A stretch of 64,000 nucleotides of DNA from Metaphire vulgaris (taxonomy: Eukaryota > Annelida > Clitellata > Crassiclitellata > Megascolecidae): the NCBI GenBank assembly GCA_018105865.1, contig CM030836.1, positions 18,861,503 through 18,925,502 of the forward strand, in the 5' to 3' direction. Made by a program: the position numbers and the translations under genes. The notes under the pieces were generated by a model. That model ran no database searches. It had not been told where the DNA came from and worked only from the letters and a program-made list of their open reading frames with translations. Shown here piece by piece: positions 24,259 to 36,931 of the stretch; position 1 is the stretch's first letter; each line of letters opens with the position of its first letter.

Positions 24259-24572
24259 CAGTGGCGGTTCCACTATGCTGATGACTGGGGATGCATTCCC
24301 CCACCGGAGTTCCGGATGACCTTTTTGGCTTGTCAACCTATTTTCTGGCGAGTTTTTAAAAATATGTCGTGAAAAATACTGCGAATGACCTTCTGTTTTT
24401 GCTTGTCGGGCTTATTTGGCTAGGTTTATTAATTAACATTTCGTGGGCAAAACACTAACAATGACCTTTTTCTCTCTTTTTCTATTTTTCTTCTTCTTCA
24501 CTTTGCATCTCTTCGCCAACTTCCTATACGAATTTTTCATCCCGCCACCAAGAATTCCTGGAGCCGCCACTG
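24259..24572. mobile_element. hAT-type element, CAGTGGCGGTTCC family
   Basis: Ends CAGTGGCGGTTCCACTATG and CCTGGAGCCGCCACTG enclose 314 bp. The body has GATGACTGGGGATGCATTCC and two reverse shared cores (near 24320 and 24390). Flanks do not give a clear 8-bp duplication. Confidence 0.72.
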
Positions 24573-26014
24573 TTCCTATTGCTTCCCCCTTCAGTTGCCT
24601 AGCTTAGCGTCTCCGAAAGTGGGCGTGCATGGGGCCTCGTGCCCAGCGAGGGCTAATAGAAGTTTACGCCTATGTATGTATGTATGTATGTATGTATGTA
24701 TGTATGTATGTGCATCATGTGCAACGCGTGCTTGGTATTCGAAATATTCGAAGTGTTTTTTAGAAAGAACACAGGAGGGCAGGCTTTTCAAATTAATGGC
24801 CGGTTGTTTCACCAACTGGAAAACTGTCATGAACTCGACGCTTGAAATATTTCTCATTCTGGAAATAATGCAATTGTAACGTTCGGCTTGAGTGGGGAAT
24901 TTTTAAAAATTGCGCAGGATGAAAAAATCCAGGATTGAAGTGAGTTCTACGCACAAACACGCACACACGCAGAGAGAGAGAGAGAGAGAGACAGAGAGAC
25001 ATAGACAGACAGAGAGACAGACAGACAGAGAGATAGAGAGACAGAGATAGAGAGAGACAGAGACAGAGAAAGAGTGACAGAGAGACAGAGAGAGGGAGAC
25101 AGAGACAGACAGACAGAGAGACAGACAGAGACATAGAGAAGACAGAGACACAGACAGAGAGACAGAGAGAGAGGGGAGACATACAGAGACAGACAGAGAG
25201 ACAGAGAGAAGAGAGACAGAGAGAGAGAGACAGAGACACGCACCGCATTATTATAGATAAGCGAGATAGCGTGCTTTTTCTTTCGTTCAGCGGCCGATGT
25301 AAACAGCGCCACTATATAATCCTATTATTGTTCATACTGCCTGCGAACTGTCGCCTGCGTGCCTAGATATGATTAACATCAGGTTGTATCCATTAGGTCG
25401 GGTGTCTTCGGGACTCGCATTATATGCAGATGGCGCGAGCGGCGAGCGATTAATATACGGTAATCTCGGGGTGGAGGGGGTGGTGGCTCTGGTCGGAGAT
25501 TCGGCTTGATAACGACGACGACGGCGCGTAAGAGACTTCTAGCGGCCCGCCGCTACTCGATAACGGCGGGCACGATCGTTTCCACGACGCAGTCAGCCAG
25601 CTCCTCACGGGGGCGTATGATTGCACTCTCGCTGCTGCACTGATGTTGCGTAGCTGCTGCTGCTGCTGCTGCTCCTGCTGCTGCTGCTGCTGCTGCAGCT
25701 GTGCCTAGCAGGCCGGTTTTCTTACTCGTCGGAAATAATCGTGTGCAGATAAAATTCTGAATAAAGCGGGTCAGGACTGCGATGTACTTACTACTGTACT
25801 GTACTCAACGTACACGATGCTAATGCGAACTACGACGTTGCCGTATTGGATAAAATAAATGACGCTGCTGTTTGCCTGCATGGCAAGGGAGAAACCGGTT
25901 ACAGCGAGTGCAGATGACAGAACTACCTATTCATCACAACTCTCTGTCTCTCTCTGTCTCTCTCTCTGTCTCTCTCTCTGTCTCTGTCCCTATCTCTGTC
26001 TCTCAGTCTCTGTC

Positions 26015-26194
26015 CAGGGGCGTAGCCAGGAATTTGATTTGGGAGGGTACAAATGTTTGGGGGCGGGGGTATAAACCTTAACTACAAACCATATAAACTA
26101 CATATAACCACATATAACCACATATAAATCACATAAAAACTTTAAGGTAGACTGATTTTGTATATACCGATATACCCCCCGTCGCTATGCCATG
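26015..26194. mobile_element. Probable hAT-type element, CAGGGGCGTAGCC family
   Basis: The left end CAGGGGCGTAGCCAGGAAT is typical. The right end GTCGCTATGCCATG is a diverged inverse. Flanks TCTCTGTC match on both sides, but the target is a CT repeat, so the duplication is uninformative. Confidence 0.5.
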
Positions 26195-26357
26195 TCTCTG
26201 TCTCTGTACCTCTGTCTCTTTCTATTTATCTCTGTGTCTCTCTTTCTCTGTCTCTCTGTCTATTTCTCTCTATGTCTCTGTCTCTCTGTCTCTGTCTCTC
26301 CCTCCATCTCTCTCGCTCTGTATGGCTGTGCTGCTCGTATTTATAAACGAAGGTTAA

Positions 26358-26431
26358 CCCCTTGACTGGGGATCCCGGATATATATCTGTCCATTTTACA
26401 TTGAGTTACAGTTAAATACACGGTTAAGGGG
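26358..26431. mobile_element. 74-bp TTAA-flanked element (piggyBac-like), copy 1
   Basis: CCCCTTGACTGGGGATCCCG and its partial inverse ACACGGTTAAGGGG are flanked on both sides by TTAA, the piggyBac target. Copy 2 at 39007-39078 shares most of the interior (CATTGAGTTACAGTTAAATA). It is far too short to encode anything. Confidence 0.6.
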
Positions 26432-26754
26432 TTAAGAATGCAGCACTGCTTCGAGCGTACATCGTCATATCAAGATGTCGTTTTATCCATCTCGGTGTCA
26501 CGTGATTCTGAGAACTTGCTCGTAATGAGCAGATAACTGCCGGCTTAAGTGGGACGCTGGTTGGGTGGGATTTCAGTCGGATTGCTGACATTTCCCCCTT
26601 CTCAGTTTCACAGGATATTCGCTTTCCGGTCAGAATTCCAGAACGCCCTCTTCGAACGGTTCTGTAATAGAATTCTTATATTGCGCCTCTTTTTAAAAAC
26701 TCGCCCAGAAATAAATCCTCTCGCTGCGATCACTGCTCACTGATAATGATAAGT

Positions 26755-27075
26755 TTTGGCGTTACCATGGTAACGTGAATGAAGTCGAATCCCCGATAAG
26801 CCTTGTCGTTACCATGGGAACGTAAATCAAATTAGTTAGTTAGTTAGTCTATTTATATAGCGCAGAATCATGGAATAAGGGCCAAAGTCAAGAACGCTTT
26901 GCACTTTAAACGAGATCTCACTCAGGCTGGGCCCTTGATAAGGATAAGTATTAGCGTTACCATGGGAACGTGAATCGGGTTGAACCTCTGGCAAGCCTTA
27001 GCGTTACTGTGGGAACGTGAATGAAATCGAATTCCACGAACAGTCTTAGCGTTACCATGGGAACGTGAATAAGTC
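26755..27075. repeat. About 48-bp minisatellite with X-box-like palindrome
   Basis: Five units carry GCGTTACCATGGKAACGTGAAT, each followed by AAGTCGAA- or CCTTA-type sequence. Palindromes start near 26762, 26810, 26956, 27002 and 27051. GTTACCATGGTAAC in the first unit fits the RFX X-box consensus. Between units 2 and 3 lies foreign sequence containing TATTTATATAGCGCAGAATC, which resembles a widespread short repeat. Confidence 0.75.
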
Positions 27076-27523
27076 GAAGCAACCATGCAAGGCAACGCGC
27101 ATAAAAGGCCCTGTCGGCGAAATCACGGTTTACGTGAATCTGGCTTTAGCATTAAGAACTTCCAAGCGCATAAGCTTGTAGAATAATAACCCCAGTAGTC
27201 TTTACTGCTGGGGAGATATTGTGACCAGTTTCGATGCCCCAGTGTGTTTGTGCGCGCGCGCGTATGTTGTATTTAGCGACTGCATGGTGTCATAAAAGTT
27301 TATATAACTATACTGCTATTAATTAACACCCCTCAATTTGGGTATTTTAGTCAGGTTTTGCTTAATTAATATAAGGGGAGTCCTCCTATAGCATTCCACT
27401 GCAGACAGACCATTGATTCTGCTAATGCAAGCGCAGGCATATACGGTAGTGTCTCTCACACACATGGCAGACCCTATTGAACCACTCTAAACCTTGTCAT
27501 TGCTTATTACTATTAATTCCCAT

Positions 27524-27821
27524 CAGTGGCGATTCCAGGATTTCTTGGTGGGGGATGAAATGAATTCATAGGAAGTTGGTGGGAGGAGGAAAAGTGAAGG
27601 AAAAAATCTCAATACAATTTGCCGGAAAAGGCTGACAAAATGGAAAATTTTCCCCCTAATTTTACTGCACTTTTACCGAAAAATAGGTTAACAAGCAAAA
27701 AACAACCGCAGTTTTTTCCACGTATTAGACTTTTACCAGAAAATAGGTTCAACAAGCAAAAAAAGAAAAACAATCCGGTGGGGATGCATCCCCACTCATC
27801 CCACACGTGGAACCGCCAATG
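27524..27821. mobile_element. hAT-type element, CAGTGGCGGTTCC family
   Basis: CAGTGGCGATTCCAGGATTT and GTGGAACCGCCAATG enclose 298 bp. The flanks ATTCCCAT and ATTTCCAT match at 7 of 8. Two decayed shared cores (AACAAGCAAAAAA) lie near 27690 and 27750. Confidence 0.75.
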
Positions 27822-27966
27822 ATTTCCATACAAAACTTCGTGAGAATGTGGAATTGCCGAGAGGTTTGAAGCCGTATTGATATGCTAAAACTCAGTAACG
27901 CAATATATCTCTTTACCCGTAAACGGTTCGCAGACAATTTCTGGGAATGTTTATGCTTAGGTCTAT

Positions 27967-28835
27967 CTATCTATCATAGTATGCGGATTTGCAATAAATT
28001 TTACAGGTGCTGTTGGTAGAACGTAAGAATTCTTTTTCTTCGTGTGCCATGTATATTGCTACGTCGGCGACCATGGATTTCCACTCTTCTCTGTGTCTGG
28101 CTTTCCTTATCAGCTCGATGTTGTCCTTGGTTCTTGTTGCTTCTCTTAGGCTGTCTGTATACGTTATTCTTTGTCTTCCTCTTGATCTTTTCCCCTCTAT
28201 TTTACCTGTTACGAGTAGATTTTCCATGCAATCCGTCCTTTCTTACTACTGGTATAGCTGTCCGAAAATTCCAACTGTTGCTTTCTTGTGGTTTTTAGCA
28301 ATTTTCTTTTTACACCATACAGAGGGTTTTTAATACTTCCTCATTGGTTACTTTGTTTCTGTTCATGAAGTTTTTGTGCATACGTCTGAGAAACCATATC
28401 TCTGCAACTTACAGTTTCCTTTCTGCTGTTTTTGTCAACGTTCATGTTTCCGAACCGCCCACGCGTATACCTTTGAAGAATTCTGAGCTGTGCCGTTGCT
28501 GAATTATGTTTGTTTGTGAGGATTTTTTAAAGTTGAGAGAAGGCCGTCTTTGCCACTCCTATTCTGGTTTCAATGTACTTTTCACTCAGTGTTGATTCTA
28601 GGCCTTCTCTGGGGAGAATTTCCCCAAAGTTTTAAAATTCCCCCCAAATTTGTTATGTGTTGGCTGGGGGGATGGAAATTTTCCCTCCAAAAGTGTGGAG
28701 ACTCTGACCTTGTCCCCTCAAACATTTCAAAATCCTCCCCCCCCAATGTCAAGGTGGCTAGAATAAACACTGTTTTCACTCCTTCCATTGCTTGTGAACA
28801 TGCTTCCTGTATAGATACCTGAACTGCGTTACCTG
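27967..28835 (-). pseudogene. LINE 3' fragment, reverse-transcriptase C-terminus
   Basis: Read on the minus strand, the translation gives phrases typical of the region after the catalytic RT domain of non-LTR retrotransposons: FTSNGRSEKYIETRIGVAKT, then a YAWAV-type strand, and finally VTGKIEGKRSRGRQRITYTD. Stops and frame changes break it, so it is a dead copy with no 5' part. A 186-bp hAT-type element (28587-28772) interrupts it, and the LINE reading resumes on the other side. The final 87 codons (28227 down to 27967) are still open. The clade was not determined. Confidence 0.75.
28587..28772. mobile_element. hAT-type element, CAGTGTTGATTCTAGGCC family, inside a LINE
   Basis: Ends CAGTGTTGATTCTAGG and GGCTAGAATAAACACTG enclose 186 bp. 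The 8-bp duplication TTTTCACT is perfect. Removing the element and one repeat joins the LINE reading frame around GRSEKYIETR, which proves the insertion. A relative is at 47983-48188. Confidence 0.9.
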
Positions 28836-29039
28836 TTACGACACGCTAAATTTAATATTATTAATCTATGCGTCGATTTTCACCACTACGATACATACTG
28901 TACGGAACGCATGTATAATATTCACGTATTAAAAAGCGGAATTGATGTTATGCTCAAATGTACCATGCATCATGCAGTCGTCTTTCAATCGGATGTTATT
29001 GCAGCTGTCTGCAGACCGTGATTGCACTCAAGTCTACTA

Positions 29040-29165
29040 ATGAACACATGTACTCGCACAAAGGACATCTTGGCGATAGAAAGAACGCTAAGCATTTTCA
29101 CGAAGAGTTGTTACCTTTGCGAAGCTCATTAACACATTCACACAGGAGAAAAACCTACTAAACCA
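29040..29165 (+). pseudogene. C2H2 zinc-finger relic
   Basis: One frame reads SIFTKSCYLCEAH, a stop, then HIHTGEKPTKP. This matches the second half of a C2H2 finger followed by the conserved HTGEKP linker. The first Cys pair is missing and a stop interrupts the histidine spacing. It is a short dead fragment in an intron of another gene, perhaps from a retroposed zinc-finger gene. Confidence 0.45.
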
Positions 29166-29186
29166 CTTAGGCCTAAGACCAAGTTA

Positions 29187-29214
29187 TTATTATTATTATT
29201 ATTATTATTAGTAT

Positions 29215-29288
<74 letters not shown>

Positions 29289-29299
29289 TTTTTATTATT
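29187..29299. repeat. (ATT)n-(AGT)n microsatellite
   Basis: ATT repeats change to about 25 AGT units and back to ATT. The next hAT-type element inserted at its right edge. Confidence 0.95.
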
Positions 29300-29304
29300 A
29301 TTGT

Positions 29305-29637
29305 CAGCGGCGGTTCCAAGATTTCTTGGTGGGGGGATGAAATGAATTCATAGGAAGTTGGTGGGGAGGGGGATGAAAAGAGTAAGAAAAAAAATCAGTA
29401 AACTTCGCTGAAAAGGCTGACAAAAGGGACTTTTCCCCCTAATTTTAGTAAACTTTTACCGAAAAATAGGTTGACAAAGCAAATAAACGTCATCCGCAGT
29501 TTTTCCCTGTAGTTTTACTGGTTTTACTAGACTTTTACCCAAAAATAAGGGTTACACAAGCGAAAAAAGTCCGGAAGTCCAGTTGGGGGGGGGGGAGTGC
29601 ATATCCTCACTCATCCCCCCACGTGGAACCGCCACTG
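29305..29637. mobile_element. hAT-type element, CAGTGGCGGTTCC family
   Basis: CAGCGGCGGTTCCAAGATT and GTGGAACCGCCACTG enclose 333 bp, with a perfect 8-bp duplication ATTATTGT. Inside are AAATGAATTCATAGGAAGTT, also in the 27524 copy, and a decayed shared core near 29472. Confidence 0.88.
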
Positions 29638-29982
29638 ATTATTGTTGTCGTCGTTGTTTTGATGATGGTGTTGATGTTGTCGCTATAATTAACTTAGATT
29701 CAAGGTTTTTTATTATGGTTAAAGTGATTATTCATTGATTCGTTTTGAAGATTGACTGAGTACTGAGTATGCAGTATCACCGTAGACATTATATATCGAT
29801 TCTTCAGAACCTACCGAGGTTCGCAATTGTTTTTGTGTGATATACTGTATTGTATTGTTGAAGCTGACGATTCTTCATTGTATGCACTAACGTACAGACA
29901 ACGGTATCGATGGCCACAGTTATGACGATGATGATTGATAGCGACAACAACGATAAAGTGATAATAAAATGAAGGTCGTTGC

Positions 29983-30023
29983 GGTAGTAGTAGTAGTAAT
30001 GGTAGTAGTAGTAGTAGTAGTAA

Positions 30024-30068
<45 letters not shown>

Positions 30069-30075
30069 CAGCAGC

Positions 30076-30106
<31 letters not shown>

Positions 30107-30121
30107 ATGATGATGGTGGTG

Positions 30122-30197
<76 letters not shown>

Positions 30198-30198
30198 C

Positions 30199-30278
<80 letters not shown>

Positions 30279-30280
30279 GG
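29983..30280. repeat. Long (AGT)n microsatellite
   Basis: Nearly 300 bp of AGT with a few AAT, AGC, GAT and GGT variants. It creates spurious frames of poly-Val, poly-Leu or poly-Thr. Confidence 0.97.
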
Positions 30281-31054
30281 TATGTCTGAGTAGAATCACC
30301 CCCCCCCCGCCCAACCCCCGTTGAAAGAGACTGACATTCTGACCGCACTGAACCCAAGCGAACGACTCGTAATGTAAAGTTCCTGGAATTCAGTCACTCT
30401 ACAGCGAAGGCGAAGAAGAAGAAGGAGGAGGAGGAGGAGGAGGAGGAGGAGGAGGAGGAGGAGGAGGAGGAGGTGTGTAGGCGTCGAAGAAAGAGGAAGA
30501 GGAAAAGACGGAGGAAATGAAGAAGGAAGAGCGGAGGAGAAGGAGGAGTATAGGGAACGCATACTGTGTTCGATATTAGTCCACAGATGTGCTCATTTTA
30601 CGAGTCTGCTGCATATATTTCTGTCTCTCTCTGAACCTCTATCTATATGTCTGTCTGTCTGTGTGTGTCTCTATCTATGTCTGTGTCTGTCTCTCTATCT
30701 CGTGTGTATCTCTCTCTCTGAGTGTGTGTGCGTTTGAATTGACTTTCGTGGTTCAGCTGCTGTTGTTCTATAGCTTCAAACCTTGAATTTTCAACTGGAA
30801 TACAGTTTCTATCAGTGGTGAAACTCACCACGTTGATGACTGGGGATGCATCGCTGCATCGGGGTTTCATGCAGATGACCTTTTTTGCTTGTCAGCTTAT
30901 TTTCCGGCGAGTTTTTTTTAAATTAGTGAAAAATACTGCGAATGACCTTTTTTGCTGCACATCAAAACAATGATACATTGGATTCGGACATGTATGAATA
31001 TATAATGTAAATGATAATGTGAAATTGATTCTATTCGTATTAATGTTTCTCTCC

Positions 31055-31115
<61 letters not shown>

Positions 31116-31757
31116 TAGATAGAGAGAGATAGATAGAGAAGGCCTGTTACATATGGGCGAGTTATTGGTCTTGCGAGTCCTTGGACGTTTTCTGGTAGGT
31201 TTTCTTCAGCACGATGTCTCTTTTCAGAGCGCGATTCAAATATCCGTTGTAGAGGTATAGGCCGCCCTGCGTGCCTTCTGATTGATCGCCGAGCCAATAA
31301 TATTCCGCGGTCGTGTGTTGACAACTGCGCAGTAGAGAAATGACCTGCCCCACAAAACACAGCTGGCTGTGGGGGGTGGGGTGAGGTGGAGGGGGGGGGT
31401 GCTTAGGAGCAGGTGATGCACCTGGCGACAATAATAATTATACGTTGCTTGCCCGGTTCAAGCAGTGCCTTTTCCAGGATTGCTAGGAAGAGAATCTCCC
31501 CCAGCACCCCAACCCCCCCCCTCCACAGAAAAAAATCCCCCCTCCCCAAATCCCAGCACTGACACAGATTTTTGCATTGAACAACTGTGTCTCCTCTCCT
31601 CCAGCCGAATCAATTCCCCCTCCCAAAGGCCCGGAGTCGGGATAGACTCCAGGGGTCAAGTTGTGCTCAAAGGGATTAGCATATAGGCTGCCTCTTACGG
31701 GGCACCCCATACCATGCAGTCGCCTTCCACCACACTTCATTATTCACAATATCTATT

Positions 31758-31788
<31 letters not shown>

Positions 31789-31811
31789 ATTATTATTATT
31801 ATTATTATTAA

Positions 31812-31885
<74 letters not shown>

Positions 31886-32016
31886 CATCATCATTATTAT
31901 CATCATCATATTCATCATCATCATATTCATCATCATCATCATCATCATCATCATCGTTATCATTATTATTTGAGAGTTACTGCGCAGTGATTTTCACATA
32001 GGCTTACCTAGCCTCC

Positions 32017-32074
<58 letters not shown>

Positions 32075-32656
32075 CGTCACGAGCTGTTCTGTATATAGGC
32101 CTATATATTGTCTAACTAACATGGTGTTTGGCACGAAAGAGACTGTCTGACTAAGGCGTAACAGTGCCTGATATCCGTAATTGCTTTCCGGTTTAGTAAT
32201 TTAGGATCACGTGCTTTGCTGGCGTGCGTGCGTGACTCACTGACGTAACCGTAACGGAGCGCACAGGCGCCGCTAACGAGCCGGCTACTTGGCTATTACA
32301 TCGGGAAAACCGCATTTCGACTAATTTTTGCTCTGTCTCGACAGTTTTCTGAGAAATGTGGATTATTTTGACGTTATTCGAGGCGCGCCAACCTCATCCG
32401 TACCTCTGCGCGTAATTCCGTACTTCCGTGCCTTGAAATCACTTTATACGAAGAAGCAGGAATTCTGTCGGAAAAGCGCACAATGTATTCGTTTCAGTTA
32501 ACAAGCTGTATACGATTAGAATTTCCGTTATTTATGTTTCCGAAGTGTGTTGTTGATGCGTTTGTTCGTATACGTCTCCGCTGGCCACGTCCAACACTCT
32601 CTGCTACGGTCTCTATATACTAGTATATAGGCTATATGTGTTGTAGTTAGATGTAG

Positions 32657-32710
<54 letters not shown>

Positions 32711-32901
32711 CGCTATGATACTCTACACGTAGGCCTATCTCAGATTCCATGCTATCCGATATCCCAGTTGCTCATCAGGAATGCATAGAAATTGGACTTT
32801 ATGATCCGTATTCGAACTCCCTATGATGACACGCGATAGATTTATGGCGATTCGTGATGGAAAGAGAAATTAGTCTACCACGACATTGGCATTTAACAGA
32901 C

Positions 32902-32938
<37 letters not shown>

Positions 32939-33189
32939 TATAGACAGACAGATAGACAGACAGACAGAAAAAACAGAGATTATATAGAGAGAGGAACGGA
33001 CAGAGAGGCTGGCTCATCGAAATGGCGATATCTTTGCGATATATCGTCATTCTACGCTGCCCTTGACATCATTATTCGTCGGAGAATGTTGGCGGATGAA
33101 ATTACGTCATTTCAGCCTCACTGCGGTTGAAAAACGCGCTTATAAAACGCGGCTGCTGAAACTGCCACACACGGACTATCTTGCCATGC

Positions 33190-33239
33190 ATCTTCTTCTT
33201 CTTCATCATCATCATCATCATCATCATCTTCTTATATTT

Positions 33240-33271
<32 letters not shown>

Positions 33272-33372
33272 TTTCTTCTTCTTCTTCTTCTTCTTCAGCA
33301 TCATCATTATCATAATCATCTTCATCATCATCATCGTCATAATCATCATCTTCTTCTTTTCTTCATAATCAT

Positions 33373-33406
<34 letters not shown>

Positions 33407-33489
33407 GTCATCATAATCAACTGTTTGCTTCTTCTTCTTCTTCTTCTTCTTTTCTTCTTCTTCTTCTTCTTCTTCTTCTTCTTCTTCTT

Positions 33490-33520
<31 letters not shown>
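33190..33520. repeat. Mixed TCA/TTC trinucleotide tract
   Basis: Alternating blocks of TCA and TTC triplets with ATA interruptions. It starts about 40 bp after a TATA-like motif at 33141-33147. Confidence 0.95.
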
Positions 33521-33876
33521 TATCGTGATCGATAGTGACGACGTATACAGTATATACTTGAACTATTATTCATCGTGTTGTTCTTTTTGCGACATTAGAA
33601 TTTATGCGTTGAGCTTTTCAGTTACGCGACAGACTGCAGACAAACGAATATGTCACGCTAAGCAGAACGTCAAAAGTACGTTAATATTAATACATAGAAG
33701 TACTGCGTAATGTAGTGCAATATATACTCCCTACGTTCAATGACAGTAATACATGTACTATTTATTGACGGCTAAATTGGGTGATTCCATGATTACCAGT
33801 ATGTGCAATCTTTGTGGTGATATTTATCCCAGGAGACAACACAAAAAGGTGATATTAATTGTCATATCGTGTCCAG

Positions 33877-33930
<54 letters not shown>

Positions 33931-34426
33931 CAGTATGAATTAGAATATCTTTCAGGAGAATCGAAATTGATGTGATCCAATCGACACTCGATACTGAAAA
34001 TCAATGCACGCGCATGTACGCTGTACATGTAGTGTATGCAAGGTCGTCTATAATAGCTCCAGTTTTCATTCACCGCTGCCGATTTAATACGATTGGTCTC
34101 CGACCAGGCAGGCAGACAGACAGTCACAGAGGAGAAGCAATTGCTATAGTATAACTAACAGGACACGCGAACAAGGATTGTGATTGGAGGATGAATGCTT
34201 CTTGCGACGACCGAATTTTATCCGAGGGGCAAATAAAAACGCGACGTTCCCTAGCCTCCTCCGCACCCCCACCCCCGCAGTGGCAGCGCGAGCATTTTAT
34301 CTTGCCCGAAGGCATCACGCAACGCAAAGAAACGCATTGCAGCGGCGTACCCAGGAGGCGAAGGGGTCGGGCGCAGCATGCAAGAACGGGATGGCAATTC
34401 AAGATTTTGCATACCAGAGGCAGTGG

Positions 34427-35070
34427 CGGCTCTAGCATTTGAAAATGGAAGCCGTTGCGATGGCAACTGTTTAAGAATATATAGGGGAGGCAGCAATTTA
34501 CAGTATTTCCATAAACCACTACATACAAAATGCGTGTACTAAAGTATGGAGGACCACGGGGAAGTACGGGTCCCTGGTCTCCTACGGTGGTCACTGTTTC
34601 GACTGTTTCCAACTGTTCAGGTCACCGCAAGACTTTTTGGTCAATGAAAGAAACCTTTGGCAGGAATTTTGAGGCTGGTCAGATTTCCTCATACGAGAGA
34701 ATATTATCAACATAACCAAAATAATTATGTCGACCTAGGCCTACTAAAAAGTCTTTAGGCCTAACGGGTTTAGGCCTACGACTGTCGAATGCGAGCAGGC
34801 ACGTCGCGGAACGAATTTTTAGCAGAGGTGCATTTTTCAGGCGCGCAGCTAAAAAATCATCATTTATCAGAAAAATCCTGACAAGCAAAAAGGTCATCAC
34901 CCTTCCTTTATCTTCTTTTCAAAATCCTGACAAGCAGAAAAAAGGAAAAACCGTCATCACCTTTCCTTTATCGTTTCTTCAAATCTTGATAAACAACAAA
35001 AACAGTCTCATTTGCATCCTCCCCCCATTTTTTCAAGGGGTGCATCGGTACCCACTGCACCCCACTTCCT
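34427..35070. mobile_element. Decayed short elements
   Basis: CAGTGGCGGCTCTAGCATTT at 34432 starts a truncated copy of the CAGTGGCGGCTCC family. At 34870-35000 there are two tandem units of about 50 bp, each AATCCTGACAAGCARAAAAG followed by GTCATCACC and CCTTTATC, and a third weaker one. These are the clearest tandem copies of the shared core. Outer ends could not be defined. Confidence 0.5.
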
Positions 35071-36018
35071 ACGAGCCTGAACGCGAGGATAAATAATCAA
35101 TTAACAGATACATTTCGAATGCCAGTTTCCGTCAGCACGTTTCTGAAATCCGGTCAACGCGAAAAAAACAACGAATTCGCTCGTAAATCACCTCGTTAGA
35201 TTTACCTGAATCTCTAGTCGGAGGTGTGGGTGGGGTGGGGTGATTAATTGATAGTCTATGTAGTGGCTGCGGGGTGGGGGAAGTGGGGTGGGCGTGGGTG
35301 GGGGCGCGGCAACCGACGTCTCCCTATTGGGCAATAAATTCTCTTTCCGTGTCCTGCGCCTGACCACGATTCGACCCTAATCGTGTTCTGCGGCGGCCGT
35401 CATTGACTTTCTATTAGCGGAAAGTACGGGCGATAAGCCGGTAACGTTGTTCGGCGCGCGGCGGAATTTATTGTCCGCCCCGACTCGTGCGGAGGCGCGA
35501 CGGCGGCGTCCGCCGGGCGTTTTGCAAAAAAGGCGTAGTAAACAGTCGTAAATCTCGCCGTAGAACGCGTTGTTACGAGGCGCCGTATAGCCGTTGAAAT
35601 ACGGTAATTGTGGCCGGTTGGGGTGGGATGGGGTGGGGTGGGGTGGGGTGGGGTGGGGATGGGGGTATTTTGGCGTTTTTGTTTGGAAAGTTTAAGTTTT
35701 AACCCCTCTTGTCTTAACACCCTTCTTTAATTGCACGAATTTATCGATCGGATCAGTAGCTGTTATATAAAGTTCTGATTATATATTTGTTATTCTTTTA
35801 CTTTAAGATTTGCTGATGCTGGTGTGTGCTAGAGTTTCTTGACTAGATAGGCTATAAATATTGAGTACCAGGCTGGAAAATCCTACGTTATTTAGCAATA
35901 AAATTTAGGCGTTGTTTTTGGTTTTTAGATTTTGTAGGGTTTAATGTTTGGCATGTCGTCGCCCACAACCCCCTCTAGATTCATGTCACACACATAAAGT
36001 ATTAATTTCTGTAATGTC

Positions 36019-36264
36019 CAGGCCCTTTCAGAGGGGGGCAGGAGGGCCATTTGGCCCGGGCCTCCATCTCTTGGGGGCCTCCATTTTTACCTTGTCTAGA
36101 ATTTTGGGAGAACAAGAAAGCTATATAACTACTACTAGGCAGGGCCTCAAAATGTGGTGATTACTTTTTTTGCTTGTCAAACTTTTAATTTTTGGGAAGT
36201 CTAGGAGAGGCCTCAAAATTTCAGCTGGCCCGGGCCTCCTTCAGCCTCTGAAGGGGCCTGATAA
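36019..36264. mobile_element. hAT-type element, CAGGCCCYTTCAGAGG family
   Basis: Left CAGGCCCTTTCAGAGG and right CCTCTGAAGGGGCCTG are inverse. An 8-bp duplication GTAATGTC/TTAATGTC fits if the right boundary lies four bases beyond CCTG. A reverse shared core (TTTTTTTGCTTGTCA) is at about 36164. Confidence 0.6.
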
Positions 36265-36272
36265 TTAATGTC

Positions 36273-36321
<49 letters not shown>

Positions 36322-36931
36322 CTGCTGTGTACAGAAAGTATAAAACTTGGCAATCATTAGAGATGACTTTTTTTCATTTTTCAACCTAAAAACCAAAACC
36401 CTTTAAAAATCCTAAAATTTGACATTTCATGTTTTTTAAAACCACATTTTTTCCAACCCTGTTGAGTACATTAGGTGCCCCCTTTTGCCCTAATGTGCGG
36501 GCAACTATGGTTGAGTACCCGAGAGTGAGATCAAAGATTGTAATCGAGTCTACATTCTGACGCTGGAAAAGCAAAAATACTAGATGCTTAGAATTTTGCT
36601 AGAATTCCAATTCTTATGTTTCCATAAACCGTTCTCCGTCTGTAGTTCCATGTTTACTAAAATCCCGTGGCATTCTCTGATTGAAGTCTGTCTTTCGAGA
36701 AGAAGTAAGTAAGTAAGATGGCAATTATACGCATTCAACAAAGAGTTAAACAACCGCACACATCTGACCATTTTTAACGTCTGGCCGCGTTCCTTTAAAA
36801 CAGCCACGGCTTGTTTACCCGTGAGAAAGGCTGACGGGATTTTATCTTTGTTAAGTTTTTCCTGGCTCTGATCCTCGACTATTTAGACTGTTCCTTAAAT
36901 AAGGCAAAGGCAACCCATGGGCCCATAAGGC

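Noticed and set aside
24673..25234. Regular repeats considered as a CRISPR array
   Set aside because: They are unbroken tetra- and dinucleotide tracts without unique spacers, in eukaryotic DNA.
29811..30357. Long minus-strand frames of poly-Leu and poly-Thr
   Set aside because: They are translations of the (AGT)n microsatellite.
35620..35660. GGGGT repeat as a G-quadruplex regulatory site
   Set aside because: It is a short simple repeat with no gene nearby; structure cannot be supported from sequence alone.
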